Shown here: positions 1 through 7,081 of the stretch, piece after piece | How positions within the stretch are numbered: the stretch's first letter is position 1 | Layout of the letters: every line of letters begins with the position of its first letter | NCBI GenBank assembly: GCA_026785985.1 | Contig: JAJAYX010000348.1 | Span: 1-7,809 of the forward strand | Reading direction: 5' to 3' | DNA length: 7,809 nt | Source: Rudanella sp. | GTDB lineage: Bacteria; Bacteroidota; Bacteroidia; Cytophagales; Spirosomataceae | Made by a program: the position numbers and the translations under genes | The notes under the pieces: generated by a model | Told to the model about the DNA's origin: nothing | Databases searched by the model: none | Seen by the model: the letters and a program-made list of their open reading frames with translations, nothing else

Positions 1-975
1 ATCCTTCTGGTTCAACTCGTTAGGAAAGGTCGGGCGGCTGGGGTAGAACTGGAAATCATCGAAATTGATGTGCGCCCATTTGTCGTTCGGGATGTACGGA
101 ATCTGCGAAATACCCGTCTCGTTGTCGATGATGCGGATGAAAATATCCTTGTTCAGATACGGTTTCAGATCGATCACCACTGGCTGCAAAGTGGCCCGAC
201 CTTGCCCGGTGCTTTGAAAAATGACTTTGTTCGTGGCGGCCTCCACCAACTCAACGCGGGTATCCTGCAAAGCTCCACCCGACACCCGAAAAGCGGCAAA
301 CGGTTGCGTCACCGGGAACGAAACGGAGGTCAGTGTTCCCGTAAGTTTGTGGTTGGTAGTGCCCCCGCTGCTCAGGAAATTCGTGCCGGAAAAACCAATG
401 TGCGTTTCTTTTTCGTGAATAGGGGAGGGGTCTTCCGTAAAAAGCGGACTGGCAAACGCATCCCCGGCGGCTGTCCAGTCGGTGAGGTTACCCGTTTCAA
501 AATTCAGGTTCAGCGGTTTTCCTGCTTTTGTGGGGATCTGCCCGGCCACGGTTGCATCGGAAATTGTGCCTTCCACCACCTCAAACTGCCCGACCATGCC
601 AGCAGTTCGGTGTCCAGGAACGGTGCAGTAATACGTATCACTTTGCCCAGCGGTGAACGTAAGGCTTGTTTTGGCTCCCTTGTCGTTGATCGACTTGCTT
701 TTCAGGCCGAGCTTTTCGAGGGCAATGTCGTGGGTCATTTGCTCGCTATTAATGATCGTGATGCGAACGCGCTCGCCTTTTTTGGCCCGCAGGGTGGGAT
801 TTCGCGCGCCGTCCTTTCCAAAATACCCCAGCATGGTGGCTTCCAGCGCATAGTTGCGGTCAATTTTGGTGCTGTCCTGACGTAGTGTCGTGGTGGAAAG
901 CCTTGTCGTGGTGTTTATGCCGGTCAGGGCAAGGCCGACAAACAAAATTGGGATGAGCAAACGGGAGCTAAACAA
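1..975 (-). CDS. Secreted cupredoxin (type-1 copper) protein with galactose-binding-like domain, C-terminus missing
   Basis: The reading frame is open from about 1041 down to the left edge, so the C-terminus lies outside the window; 325 codons are visible from a TTG at 975. A short n-region and hydrophobic stretch (about residues 6-20, LLIPILFVGLALTG) look like a signal peptide. Residues about 42-135 form a cupredoxin domain with the four expected copper ligands: H82 (MTHDIAL), C117, H122 and M127 (YCTVPGHRTAGM, spacing C-x4-H-x4-M). Residues about 157-311 start NFETGNLTDWTAAGDAF and end WAHINFDDFQFY, resembling the beta-sandwich found beside GH32 enzymes and in PVC-type cytochrome proteins. 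From such proteins I infer that the missing part could carry a c-type haem or dehydrogenase domain; this is not visible. The likely role is periplasmic or surface electron transfer, or oxidation linked to sugars. There is no in-frame ATG before residue 48 (835), so TTG 975 was chosen because it gives a compact signal peptide; TTG 1014 or 960 are alternatives. Confidence 0.82.
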   Translation of the reverse strand, partial: MFSSRLLIPILFVGLALTGINTTTRLSTTTLRQDSTKIDRNYALEATMLGYFGKDGARNPTLRAKKGERVRITIINSEQMTHDIALEKLGLKSKSINDKGAKTSLTFTAGQSDTYYCTVPGHRTAGMVGQFEVVEGTISDATVAGQIPTKAGKPLNLNFETGNLTDWTAAGDAFASPLFTEDPSPIHEKETHIGFSGTNFLSSGGTTNHKLTGTLTSVSFPVTQPFAAFRVSGGALQDTRVELVEAATNKVIFQSTGQGRATLQPVVIDLKPYLNKDIFIRIIDNETGISQIPYIPNDKWAHINFDDFQFYPSRPTFPNELNQKD

Positions 976-1067
976 AGAACAGGCCGGAAAGAGACAGGAA
1001 TATTTCCTTCTCAATTGTAAGAAAACGGGAGGAGTCTGCTTTTACTCACAACAAACCGATATTCTTT
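976..1067. promoter_or_regulatory. Divergent intergenic region between the cupredoxin and ThuA genes
   Basis: This 92-base spacer (53 bases if the cupredoxin gene starts at TTG 1014) must carry promoters for both divergent genes. The best match to the Bacteroidota -7 element TAnnTTTG is TCGGTTTG on the minus strand at 1059-1052 (one mismatch). A TTG at 1077-1075 lies 15 bases upstream of it, which is short for a -33 element. No good match was seen for the plus-strand ThuA gene. No Shine-Dalgarno sequence sits close to either start: the GGGAGGAG at 1027-1034 is over 30 bases from the ThuA ATG. That promoters exist here is inferred from gene layout, and the individual elements are weak. Confidence 0.3.
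996..1008. repeat. Short inverted repeat in the divergent spacer
   Basis: AGGAA-TAT-TTCCT is a perfect inverted repeat with 5-base arms and a 3-base centre. It lies in the spacer between the divergent genes, just upstream of the chosen TTG start of the cupredoxin gene. It could be an operator half-site pair, but a palindrome this short may be chance. Confidence 0.25.
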
Positions 1068-2054
1068 ATGAAGTCAATAGCCCTGCTTGCCCTGCTTTTG
1101 GTTGCCTGTGCGAGCGAAACCACCTTCGCGCAATCCAGAAAAAAAGGAAACCCCGCCCTCATTCGTACCCTGATTGTGGATGGGCAGAACAACCACGTTC
1201 AGTGGCCTAAAATCACCTACATGATGAAACGTTACCTCGAAGAAACGGGTAAGTTTTCGGTGGATGTGAAACGGACTCACTACACCTGGATGGGCGACGA
1301 GTTTATTCAGAAGTATAAGATTAAAGGAGCTGAGAATACGCAGGCCCTGACCAAATCCAGAATGGATTCCAGTTTCCACCCCGACTTCTCGAAGTATGAT
1401 TTGGTAGTCTGTAATTTCGGCTGGAACGCAGCCCCCTGGTCTGACGAAACCCAGGCTGATTTTGAGGCTTTTATGAAAAAAGGCGGGGGCTTAGTGGTGG
1501 TTCATGCGGCTGACAATTCGTTTCCGTTGTGGCCGGCCTACAACAAAATGATTGGCCTGGGCGGTTGGGGAGACCGCACCGAAAAAGACGGGCCTTTTGT
1601 GTATTACGATCAGGACGGAAAACTGATTCGCGACACCAAGCCGGGCAATGCCGGTTCGCACGGGGCGCAGACTGAATTTCTGATAACGGTTCGAGAGCCT
1701 CAACACCCCATCACGAAAGGAATGCCCCTGAAGTGGATGCATACCAAAGACGAAATGTATGACCGCCTGCGCGGCCCTGCCGAAAAGATGACCGTGCTGG
1801 CCACGGCCTTCTCCTCAAAGGGCAACCGCGGCACCGACCGCAACGAACCCATGCTCATGACAATTGACTACGGCAAAGGGCGGATTTTTCACACGCCCCT
1901 CGGCCACATCGACTATTCGGTGGAATGTGTGGGCTTTATTACGGCCCTGCAACGGGGTGCTCAATGGGCGGCAACGGGCAAGGTAGATATTCCAATTCCC
2001 GCCGATTTCCCCACAGAAACCGCCGTCAGCAAACGTCCGTTCGTGGAGCAATAA
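1068..2054 (+). CDS. Secreted ThuA-domain protein (trehalose-utilisation-like family)
   Basis: A complete 328-residue protein with an ATG start and tandem TAA TAA stops. The first 22 residues form a signal peptide that can be read two ways: type I cleavage near TTFA/Q, or a lipoprotein with lipobox LVAC at C14. The rest is a ThuA domain of the class-I glutamine-amidotransferase-like fold: VDGQNNH (37-43) on the first strand, DLVVCNFGW (111-119), the GGGLVVVHAA turn (139-148), EPQHPITKG (210-218), DEMYDRL (228-234) and the C-terminal GRIFHTPLGH (271-280), followed by FITALQRGAQWAATGKV (290-306). In this family HPI.KG, DE.Y and the final H..LGH are typical. ThuA proteins are linked to sugar uptake and to keto-sugar or glycoside metabolism, but most have no proven reaction. 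It is divergent from the cupredoxin gene, a pairing that suggests joint work on extracellular sugars, and it converges on the glycan operon. Confidence 0.9.
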   Translation: MKSIALLALLLVACASETTFAQSRKKGNPALIRTLIVDGQNNHVQWPKITYMMKRYLEETGKFSVDVKRTHYTWMGDEFIQKYKIKGAENTQALTKSRMDSSFHPDFSKYDLVVCNFGWNAAPWSDETQADFEAFMKKGGGLVVVHAADNSFPLWPAYNKMIGLGGWGDRTEKDGPFVYYDQDGKLIRDTKPGNAGSHGAQTEFLITVREPQHPITKGMPLKWMHTKDEMYDRLRGPAEKMTVLATAFSSKGNRGTDRNEPMLMTIDYGKGRIFHTPLGHIDYSVECVGFITALQRGAQWAATGKVDIPIPADFPTETAVSKRPFVEQ

Positions 2055-2078
2055 TAAACGGGGATAAGATTTGTGGCT

Positions 2079-3098
2079 TTACTCCATCAAATCACCGATT
2101 GCTGCCAAATAAGGGCTATACCAGTCGGTGGCGGCATCGGCATAGCGATGATAAAGACCCTGTTGCAGATCACGGAGAACAGGCCAAACTCGTAATAAAC
2201 GATTATCGGGGAGCGTACTGCGCATGGTGTAATGCTTGAGCTTTTGCTCCACTTGTTTCATCCCCTCTTCCTGAGCGGGCATCCGCTCGCTCAGGTATTC
2301 GCTTATTTTTTGCAGTTGCTGACGAGTCTTCACCAGCGGTTCCAGTTTAATTGATCGGTCACGAATAAACCGATCTCTCAAACTTATCCGTGGCCCAATT
2401 GGTTCGGCTCGTACACCAACCTGCTGGTTATCGTGCGTCCGATACAGTTGCAACGGCATATCAATCAGTTCAATAGTATTTTCAGCGGCTCCCACCAGCG
2501 ATATCCAGCCATCATAAATATAGCCCGGAATATCGGTGGGGATGGGTATGAGTTTGGCGATGAACCCCCGATGAATTACGGTAGCACACCCCATCATCCG
2601 ATTACCATCCAGCAAAACTTCCATAGATAATCCCAATTTCCACCGTTCCTTTTGAAACGCATCGAGCCTGACCCGGTTCCAGAACGGCTCCCCCTGAATA
2701 TTCAGGTTTTCGTCAGCTTCGAAGGCATTACAGAAAGCCACCTGAACCCGTGGGTGAGCGGCCATATACTCAGCCATCACGGCCAGTTTCTCCGGCAACC
2801 AATAGTCGTCCTGATCACAAATGAAGACCAGATCGCCCGTACAAAGGCTCAGGGCCTTTTCAAAGTTTTTGTTATACCCCAGTTGCACTTCATTTTCGAC
2901 CACCACTACCCGGAAGGGGGCTTCCCGGGCCAGTTGCCGGAGCAACGCCCGCGTGTTATCGGTGGAACCATCATCGCAAACCACCACTTCATCGGGCAGG
3001 CGTTCCTGTTTCAGCAAGCTTTCCCATTGGGTCGGCAAGTATTTTTCGCCATTACAGGTGCAGAGGGCTATCGAAAGAGTTTGAATAGGGGAAATCAT
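2079..3098 (-). CDS. Glycosyltransferase family 2 protein
   Basis: A complete 339-residue GT-A enzyme, last visible gene of the minus-strand glycan operon. The N-terminus LSIALCTCNGEKYL (8-21) is the usual first strand of GT2. CDDGSTDNT (41-49) binds the nucleotide, and ICDQDDYW (93-100) holds the DxD-type metal and sugar-nucleotide site (D95, D97, D98). YRTHDNQQVG (219-228) matches the late YR.H..N..G motif of rhamnosyltransferase-like GT2 members, so an L-rhamnosyl or similar transfer is possible but not proven. Residues about 250-292 look like a charged helix, possibly a coiled coil. No transmembrane segment is seen, so it is probably a cytoplasmic or membrane-associated enzyme. An in-frame TAA lies 7-9 bases upstream of the ATG, so 3098 is the first possible ATG. 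It follows the DUF5672 gene after 23 bases, the longest gap in the operon, and ends 24 bases from the convergent ThuA stop. Confidence 0.93.
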   Translation of the reverse strand: MISPIQTLSIALCTCNGEKYLPTQWESLLKQERLPDEVVVCDDGSTDNTRALLRQLAREAPFRVVVVENEVQLGYNKNFEKALSLCTGDLVFICDQDDYWLPEKLAVMAEYMAAHPRVQVAFCNAFEADENLNIQGEPFWNRVRLDAFQKERWKLGLSMEVLLDGNRMMGCATVIHRGFIAKLIPIPTDIPGYIYDGWISLVGAAENTIELIDMPLQLYRTHDNQQVGVRAEPIGPRISLRDRFIRDRSIKLEPLVKTRQQLQKISEYLSERMPAQEEGMKQVEQKLKHYTMRSTLPDNRLLRVWPVLRDLQQGLYHRYADAATDWYSPYLAAIGDLME

Positions 3099-3121
3099 TA
3101 GTCGTTATCATAGGTCTTCAC

Positions 3122-3955
3122 TCAAATCTGGTAGCCCAACCGGGCAAAAATGGGTCGCCAATAGGCCGTACCATGAATGTTCCAGGCATGACACCCAAAG
3201 GGAAGTTGTCCTTTGTTGTAGGTTTCAACGGCCCGTTCGGGATAAAATTCGACCGCAAACCGCATGGCTATTCTGAAATCAGGCATCCGCAAACGGGGCC
3301 AATACCGGTTCACCTCGATGCCAAAGAAAATATCTTCATTATATTGGTGCAGGGGCTGATTTACATAAGCATCTAGTTGGTGCTGATGCTGTTGCAAGAC
3401 TCGGTGCAGAACCGAAACCCGACGCAAAGACAACCCGCCATTACCAACCTTGTTCAGACTCACTATTTCGCGGGGTGTCATGCCATCTGCCTTTTTTAAA
3501 TCAAGCCAGGTGGCAATCCGCCGTTTCAAACCAAACCAGGCTTCATCACACCAACCCGTAAAGTCACGGTCGCGAAGCCAGGGGGCACCGATGTAGTCAT
3601 AACCCCGGTGGCACCAGTCGGCCAGTTCATCGCGAAACACAAACGCATCAAGTTGATGAATCAATACGAACTCAAAGGTAATAAATGCCTCATAAAACGC
3701 CATTGACAGCATCAGGCGATTATAGGCCTGCACATCCGTAAAAAACCGATCATCGAACGTATGAATTATGGAGACAGGAAATTGTTGAGTCAGGGCCGAC
3801 ACATCAAGGGAAACGGGGCAAACCAAGGCTATCGGATAATGCCCCAATACCCGCATGCATTGCGTTAGGGCGACTATTTCGTGGTGACTGAGTGTGTTTT
3901 TATACACCGGAATAACCACGCATACCGAGGGTTCTGAGCGTGCCTTTTGGGTCAT
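3122..3955 (-). CDS. DUF5672 family protein, probable glycosyltransferase
   Basis: A complete 277-residue protein that I recognise as DUF5672, a GT-A-like family common in surface-polysaccharide loci and without a well-proven reaction. The N-terminus VCVVIPVYKN (11-20) resembles the first GT-A strand. LIHQLDAFVFRDEL (98-111) supplies a possible metal-binding site around D103. GYDYIGAPW (118-126), VGNGGLSLRR (170-179), NEDIFFG (206-212) and PFGCHAW (252-258) are the conserved blocks of the family; the E207-D208 pair is a good catalytic-base candidate. No signal peptide or membrane helix is visible. The ATG overlaps the TGA of the upstream GT9 gene by four bases (ATGA), so the two are probably translated together. 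I infer that it transfers a sugar onto the growing glycan made by the neighbouring enzymes. Donor and acceptor cannot be read from the sequence. Confidence 0.87.
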   Translation of the reverse strand: MTQKARSEPSVCVVIPVYKNTLSHHEIVALTQCMRVLGHYPIALVCPVSLDVSALTQQFPVSIIHTFDDRFFTDVQAYNRLMLSMAFYEAFITFEFVLIHQLDAFVFRDELADWCHRGYDYIGAPWLRDRDFTGWCDEAWFGLKRRIATWLDLKKADGMTPREIVSLNKVGNGGLSLRRVSVLHRVLQQHQHQLDAYVNQPLHQYNEDIFFGIEVNRYWPRLRMPDFRIAMRFAVEFYPERAVETYNKGQLPFGCHAWNIHGTAYWRPIFARLGYQI

Positions 3956-4986
3956 ACGTACTGGGCGGGGGTTAAACGGCCCTCAACTGCCCGCTGCACC
4001 CAATCGTAGGGCATATCGGAACAGGGATGTCCAATTTGATTCAAAATTGTTACGTACTCGCCCCGTTTGTAACGGCCCGAATAGGGCAAATACTCCACAA
4101 AATCGAACAGCTTACCCAGCAAAATTACGCCCTCGGCCCCCGTTGCATTGGCAAAATGGGCCGGGCCGCTATCGATACCCACAAACAGGCGGGCGTGCCG
4201 GATTACTTCTGCCGTTTCGAGCATCGAAAGTTTCCCGCACAAGCCCACGAAGCGGGGGTCAGGGTTTTGCACAATTGGATTAAGACCCACTTCAACAACG
4301 CCATAAGAGTATGTCTGAAGCAGCCAATTCACCAGCCGGTTCCAGTGTTCGGGTTGCCAGTCGCGGGGGGCATAACTCGACTGGCAGTGAATCACTACGT
4401 AGGCAGGAGGCAGTTGCAGGGCCTGAACCCGGTCAGTAGCTTTCTTAGAAATATACATTCGGGGTTCATCGGTAAGCGGTGGCAAGCCAGCCGCCTGCGA
4501 GAACACGTGCATTAGATCGCCGTGATGGTAATAATTTGAGTAGGTAAATCCCAGTTTGTCGGCAACGGGGTTCACAGGATCTTCTTTGCAATAGCGGCAT
4601 CGCCGATGCGACAGGTGCATGTTATAGACGTTATCGAAAATGCCGGACTCCAGCAGTTGAGTCCGTTCGCCGGGGCATTTTTCGATCAAAAATGTGTCGA
4701 TCACCGGGTTAAACCGAACCAGATCAACGTATGATTTTCGGATAAACCAGACCAGATGCGCATCGGGGTAGAGCTGCCGAACTTTGCGGGCAACGGGTTC
4801 ACAGGCAACCACATCACCCATTTGTTCGGACAGCACGATGGCTATCAAGGGGCGACCATTCAGCTGATATTTAATCAGCCGAAGTCGTCCATATTTGATC
4901 CATGCCGACAAATACTTACCGGCTATGTGGGTATATTTATGGTAACGATGCGTCCAGAGTTTTTTCAAACGGGGCCATGCAGTCAT
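3952..4986 (-). CDS. Glycosyltransferase family 9 protein (heptosyltransferase-like)
   Basis: A complete 344-residue GT-B enzyme. After an unusually long, basic N-terminal stretch (residues 1-45, rich in K, R, H and Y), the domain begins PLIAIVLSEQMGDVVACEPV (46-65), where G57-D58 corresponds to the conserved iGD of GT9 with its catalytic aspartate. YPDAHLVWFIRK (73-84) is the next conserved block. The C-terminal nucleotide-sugar half has VVIHCQSSYAPRDWQPEHW (197-215) and VGIDSGPAHFANATG (269-283), matching the GxDTGxxHxA motif, with D272, G274 and H277. Known members move ADP-heptose or related sugars to the LPS inner core. Whether heptose is the donor here is unknown, and many Bacteroidota GT9 proteins sit in other glycan loci. 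A C130-x2-C133 pair in HRRCRYCKED is odd (see findings). Both ends overlap neighbours by four bases (ATGA), which indicates translational coupling. Confidence 0.9.
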   Translation of the reverse strand: MTAWPRLKKLWTHRYHKYTHIAGKYLSAWIKYGRLRLIKYQLNGRPLIAIVLSEQMGDVVACEPVARKVRQLYPDAHLVWFIRKSYVDLVRFNPVIDTFLIEKCPGERTQLLESGIFDNVYNMHLSHRRCRYCKEDPVNPVADKLGFTYSNYYHHGDLMHVFSQAAGLPPLTDEPRMYISKKATDRVQALQLPPAYVVIHCQSSYAPRDWQPEHWNRLVNWLLQTYSYGVVEVGLNPIVQNPDPRFVGLCGKLSMLETAEVIRHARLFVGIDSGPAHFANATGAEGVILLGKLFDFVEYLPYSGRYKRGEYVTILNQIGHPCSDMPYDWVQRAVEGRLTPAQYV

Positions 4987-6014
4987 AGCGAACTTCTTTC
5001 TTCCAGAAAAGCGATCAGTTTGTGGATCGGTTTAGTTAGCACGTTCCGAATGCGCTTGTAGCGCAAAACGGTAGGTAGCTTTATATAAACGCAGGGGTAC
5101 TTTCGGTAACGGTCATTGCCGTTTGTAAGTAACCGTTCTTTGTATAACTCAAAAAGTGGCCAAACATCGGTTCGGTCGGTGGTGCGAACACCCGATTCAC
5201 CGGCTTGCGTGGTATCGGCAAAGGTATATCGGGTTTGGTATTTTGACACCTCAAAGGGTTTATATGGACTGTATCCGCTGTAATGAAAAAACTGCAGCGG
5301 TTCGTCGCCATTCACCATCCATTTTCCTTGATGCTGACTAAAAAACCGTTCGTGCAGATTCCAGTAGGCAACATTATAACCCCGGTGTTTTTCGATCCAA
5401 ACGTTGTCAAAATACGTTGGTGCAAAGTTAACCCAATGCTGATCAACAAACAGGCCCGCACACAAATCAATCTGGCATTCATACACCAGGCGTTCTTTCC
5501 ACCAGTTCACAAACCGTTTTGCTTCGTCGTTCGCCTGTAAGCCAATAAATCCCAGGTTAAAAATCCCGGTACCAAGGTGGTGTTGTTCATTGGGCCGCTC
5601 CCAATCGGGGGTTGGCGAACAGGTGTGCGGAGTTAGCACGAGGCTATACTCATCCAGATGGTTCTCTAAACGGGTCAGGGGTTGGAAAACGATAATGTCA
5701 GGGTCAAAATAAACAACTTTTTTGTACTCTGGATGTACCGTATAAAAGTAATCTATAAAAAATGGTTTTACAGCCGTATTTAGTTCAGTAATGTCGTAGC
5801 GGGCGCACATAGCCTCAAAATCGGGAATGCCAATGGCGGCCACTTCGATCATAGTGTAAGGCGGCATCAGATCGGCGGGCAGGTTGGCACTGTTCAGGTC
5901 ATCGACCAGCCCGATCACATAGGTCCAGTCGGGGTTGGTTGCCCGCAGCGAATCGCCCAGGGTTCGGGCCTGAGCCAGGTAATTAACGGAGCAAATTGTG
6001 AATGCGAGGGGCAT
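4983..6014 (-). CDS. GT8-like glycosyltransferase (GT-A fold)
   Basis: A complete 343-residue protein of the nucleotide-diphospho-sugar transferase type. FTICSVNYLAQARTLGDSL (5-23) is the start typical of GT8-like enzymes that act on a stored or nucleotide sugar. KPFFIDYF (83-90) precedes VVYFDPDIIVF (100-110), whose D104-P-D106 is the metal-binding DxD. LGTGIFNLGFIGL (147-159), CAGLFVDQHWVNFAP (185-199) and GYNVAYWNLHER (212-223) are the later conserved blocks, and FFHYSGYSP (242-250) supplies a late His that could be a metal ligand. There is no signal peptide or membrane span, so it is inferred to act at the cytoplasmic face. Its C-terminal 40 residues are basic and may contact the membrane. 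The start codon shares one base with the TAA stop of the acyltransferase gene (TAATG), and its own stop overlaps the GT9 start (ATGA). The exact sugar cannot be told. Confidence 0.85.
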   Translation of the reverse strand: MPLAFTICSVNYLAQARTLGDSLRATNPDWTYVIGLVDDLNSANLPADLMPPYTMIEVAAIGIPDFEAMCARYDITELNTAVKPFFIDYFYTVHPEYKKVVYFDPDIIVFQPLTRLENHLDEYSLVLTPHTCSPTPDWERPNEQHHLGTGIFNLGFIGLQANDEAKRFVNWWKERLVYECQIDLCAGLFVDQHWVNFAPTYFDNVWIEKHRGYNVAYWNLHERFFSQHQGKWMVNGDEPLQFFHYSGYSPYKPFEVSKYQTRYTFADTTQAGESGVRTTDRTDVWPLFELYKERLLTNGNDRYRKYPCVYIKLPTVLRYKRIRNVLTKPIHKLIAFLEERSSL

Positions 6015-7081
6015 TATCGGTAATAACGTTTCAACTGGTTAATGGGCTTTTCGATGGCGTACCAGGATAGGCTGGCAATGGCAATCAGAACGGCCAAACT
6101 GAACAGGCGATGGCCCCAATAGCCCAAATCCGGGATGTGGCCACGCAACAATCTGTTCATTACTTTCAGGATAAAGGGGACAATGTAGCCCGGCACAATC
6201 ATGTGAAACACGTAGATCCCGTAGCTGATGCGGCCAATATACTGAAGACTGCTGTTGTTGAGAATAATGCCCAGCGGCCCGCTGAATCCATAACTTCCAC
6301 CCACCACAAAATGAAGGGCAATGAGGGAAATGAGGGTTCGCTGAAACAGCACTACAGCTACGGCATCGCCGGGTAGAAACAATAGCCCAATCATCAGCAA
6401 AAAGGCTACTGGTGCAACCCACGGCAGGATTTTTCGGAATTTATCGACGCGCTCACTGGCATCGGCGATGAGCCACGCCCACAAAGCCCCCAACCCAAAG
6501 GAATCGAAGCTGGCGGGCGTTAGAACCCCATCGAAATCACCCTGACTGTAACCATAAGACCGGAACAAAATGCCACCCACAACCAGCCCGCCAATGGCCC
6601 AAACCAGATACCGGCGGGGTGTCAGCAACACCACCCATGGCCATACCAAATAAAGTTGTTCCTCAACGCCGAGTGTCCAGAATGGAGAGAGCAAATCGGC
6701 CCAATTGCCCGTTTGGTGAAGGAGGATGTTGTAGCCGTACAGATAAAAATATAGCGGATGTTCGTCGATATCGGAGGCTTCGGGAATGAGCAGCCAAACG
6801 GCGGTGATGGTCAGGTAATAGAGTGGAAAAATGCGGAGGGCACGCCGGACAAAGAAGTTTTTGTAAGTATTGCCGAGTGTGCTTTTCCCGACTTCGATGG
6901 CGTTCCGGTTAGTAATGAGAATGCGGGTGATGAGAAAGCCGCTGATCACAAAAAACACCATTACCCCAATGGTTCCGTTGGGCAACCAATTGAGGCCGGT
7001 GCCGGTTGGAAACCAGTGATAAATAACGACCAACGCCACCGCAACCGTGCGGAGTGAGTCGAGTTGGGGCATGTGGCCCAT
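6014..7081 (-). CDS. Acyltransferase family 3 membrane protein (OafA-like O-acyltransferase)
   Basis: A multi-pass inner-membrane acyltransferase of 355 residues with the start chosen here, typical for the family without a C-terminal SGNH domain. From that start it has QLDSLRTVAVALVVIYHWF (6-24) with the catalytic-type His in YHW, FFVISGFLIT (43-52), VRRALRIFPLYYLT (78-91) with the conserved Arg residues, FWTLGVEEQLYLVWPW (134-149), YIGRISYGIYVFH (281-293) and the closing WYAIEKPINQLKRYY (340-354). Such proteins move acetyl or other acyl groups from cytoplasmic acyl-CoA to sugars of LPS, capsule or exopolysaccharide, so it is inferred to decorate the glycan built by the neighbours. An in-frame ATG at 7114 would add 11 residues (MIWRMVKGEWR) and overlap the GT4 gene by 26 bases. 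I prefer 7081 because those residues are encoded by a short direct repeat and AAGGG lies 10 bases upstream of this ATG. A start at 7072 is also possible. The gene ends in TAATG with the GT8-like gene. Confidence 0.9.
   Translation of the reverse strand: MGHMPQLDSLRTVAVALVVIYHWFPTGTGLNWLPNGTIGVMVFFVISGFLITRILITNRNAIEVGKSTLGNTYKNFFVRRALRIFPLYYLTITAVWLLIPEASDIDEHPLYFYLYGYNILLHQTGNWADLLSPFWTLGVEEQLYLVWPWVVLLTPRRYLVWAIGGLVVGGILFRSYGYSQGDFDGVLTPASFDSFGLGALWAWLIADASERVDKFRKILPWVAPVAFLLMIGLLFLPGDAVAVVLFQRTLISLIALHFVVGGSYGFSGPLGIILNNSSLQYIGRISYGIYVFHMIVPGYIVPFILKVMNRLLRGHIPDLGYWGHRLFSLAVLIAIASLSWYAIEKPINQLKRYYR

Noticed and set aside
70..885. Long plus-strand open frame of 271 codons
   Set aside because: The minus strand of the same stretch encodes a recognisable cupredoxin with all copper ligands. 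The plus-strand translation has no recognisable domain and is a shadow frame.
2055..2078. Possible bidirectional terminator between the convergent ThuA and GT2 genes
   Set aside because: The 24 bases hold no GC-rich hairpin followed by a T run on either strand; only weak pairing of GGAG with CTCC across the flanking coding sequence was seen.
2652..3101. Plus-strand open frame of 149 codons opposite the GT2 gene
   Set aside because: It is antisense to the conserved GT2 catalytic region and has no recognisable motif.
4027..4515. Plus-strand open frame of 162 codons opposite the GT9 gene
   Set aside because: It lies across the conserved GT9 donor-binding motifs on the other strand and shows no domain of its own.
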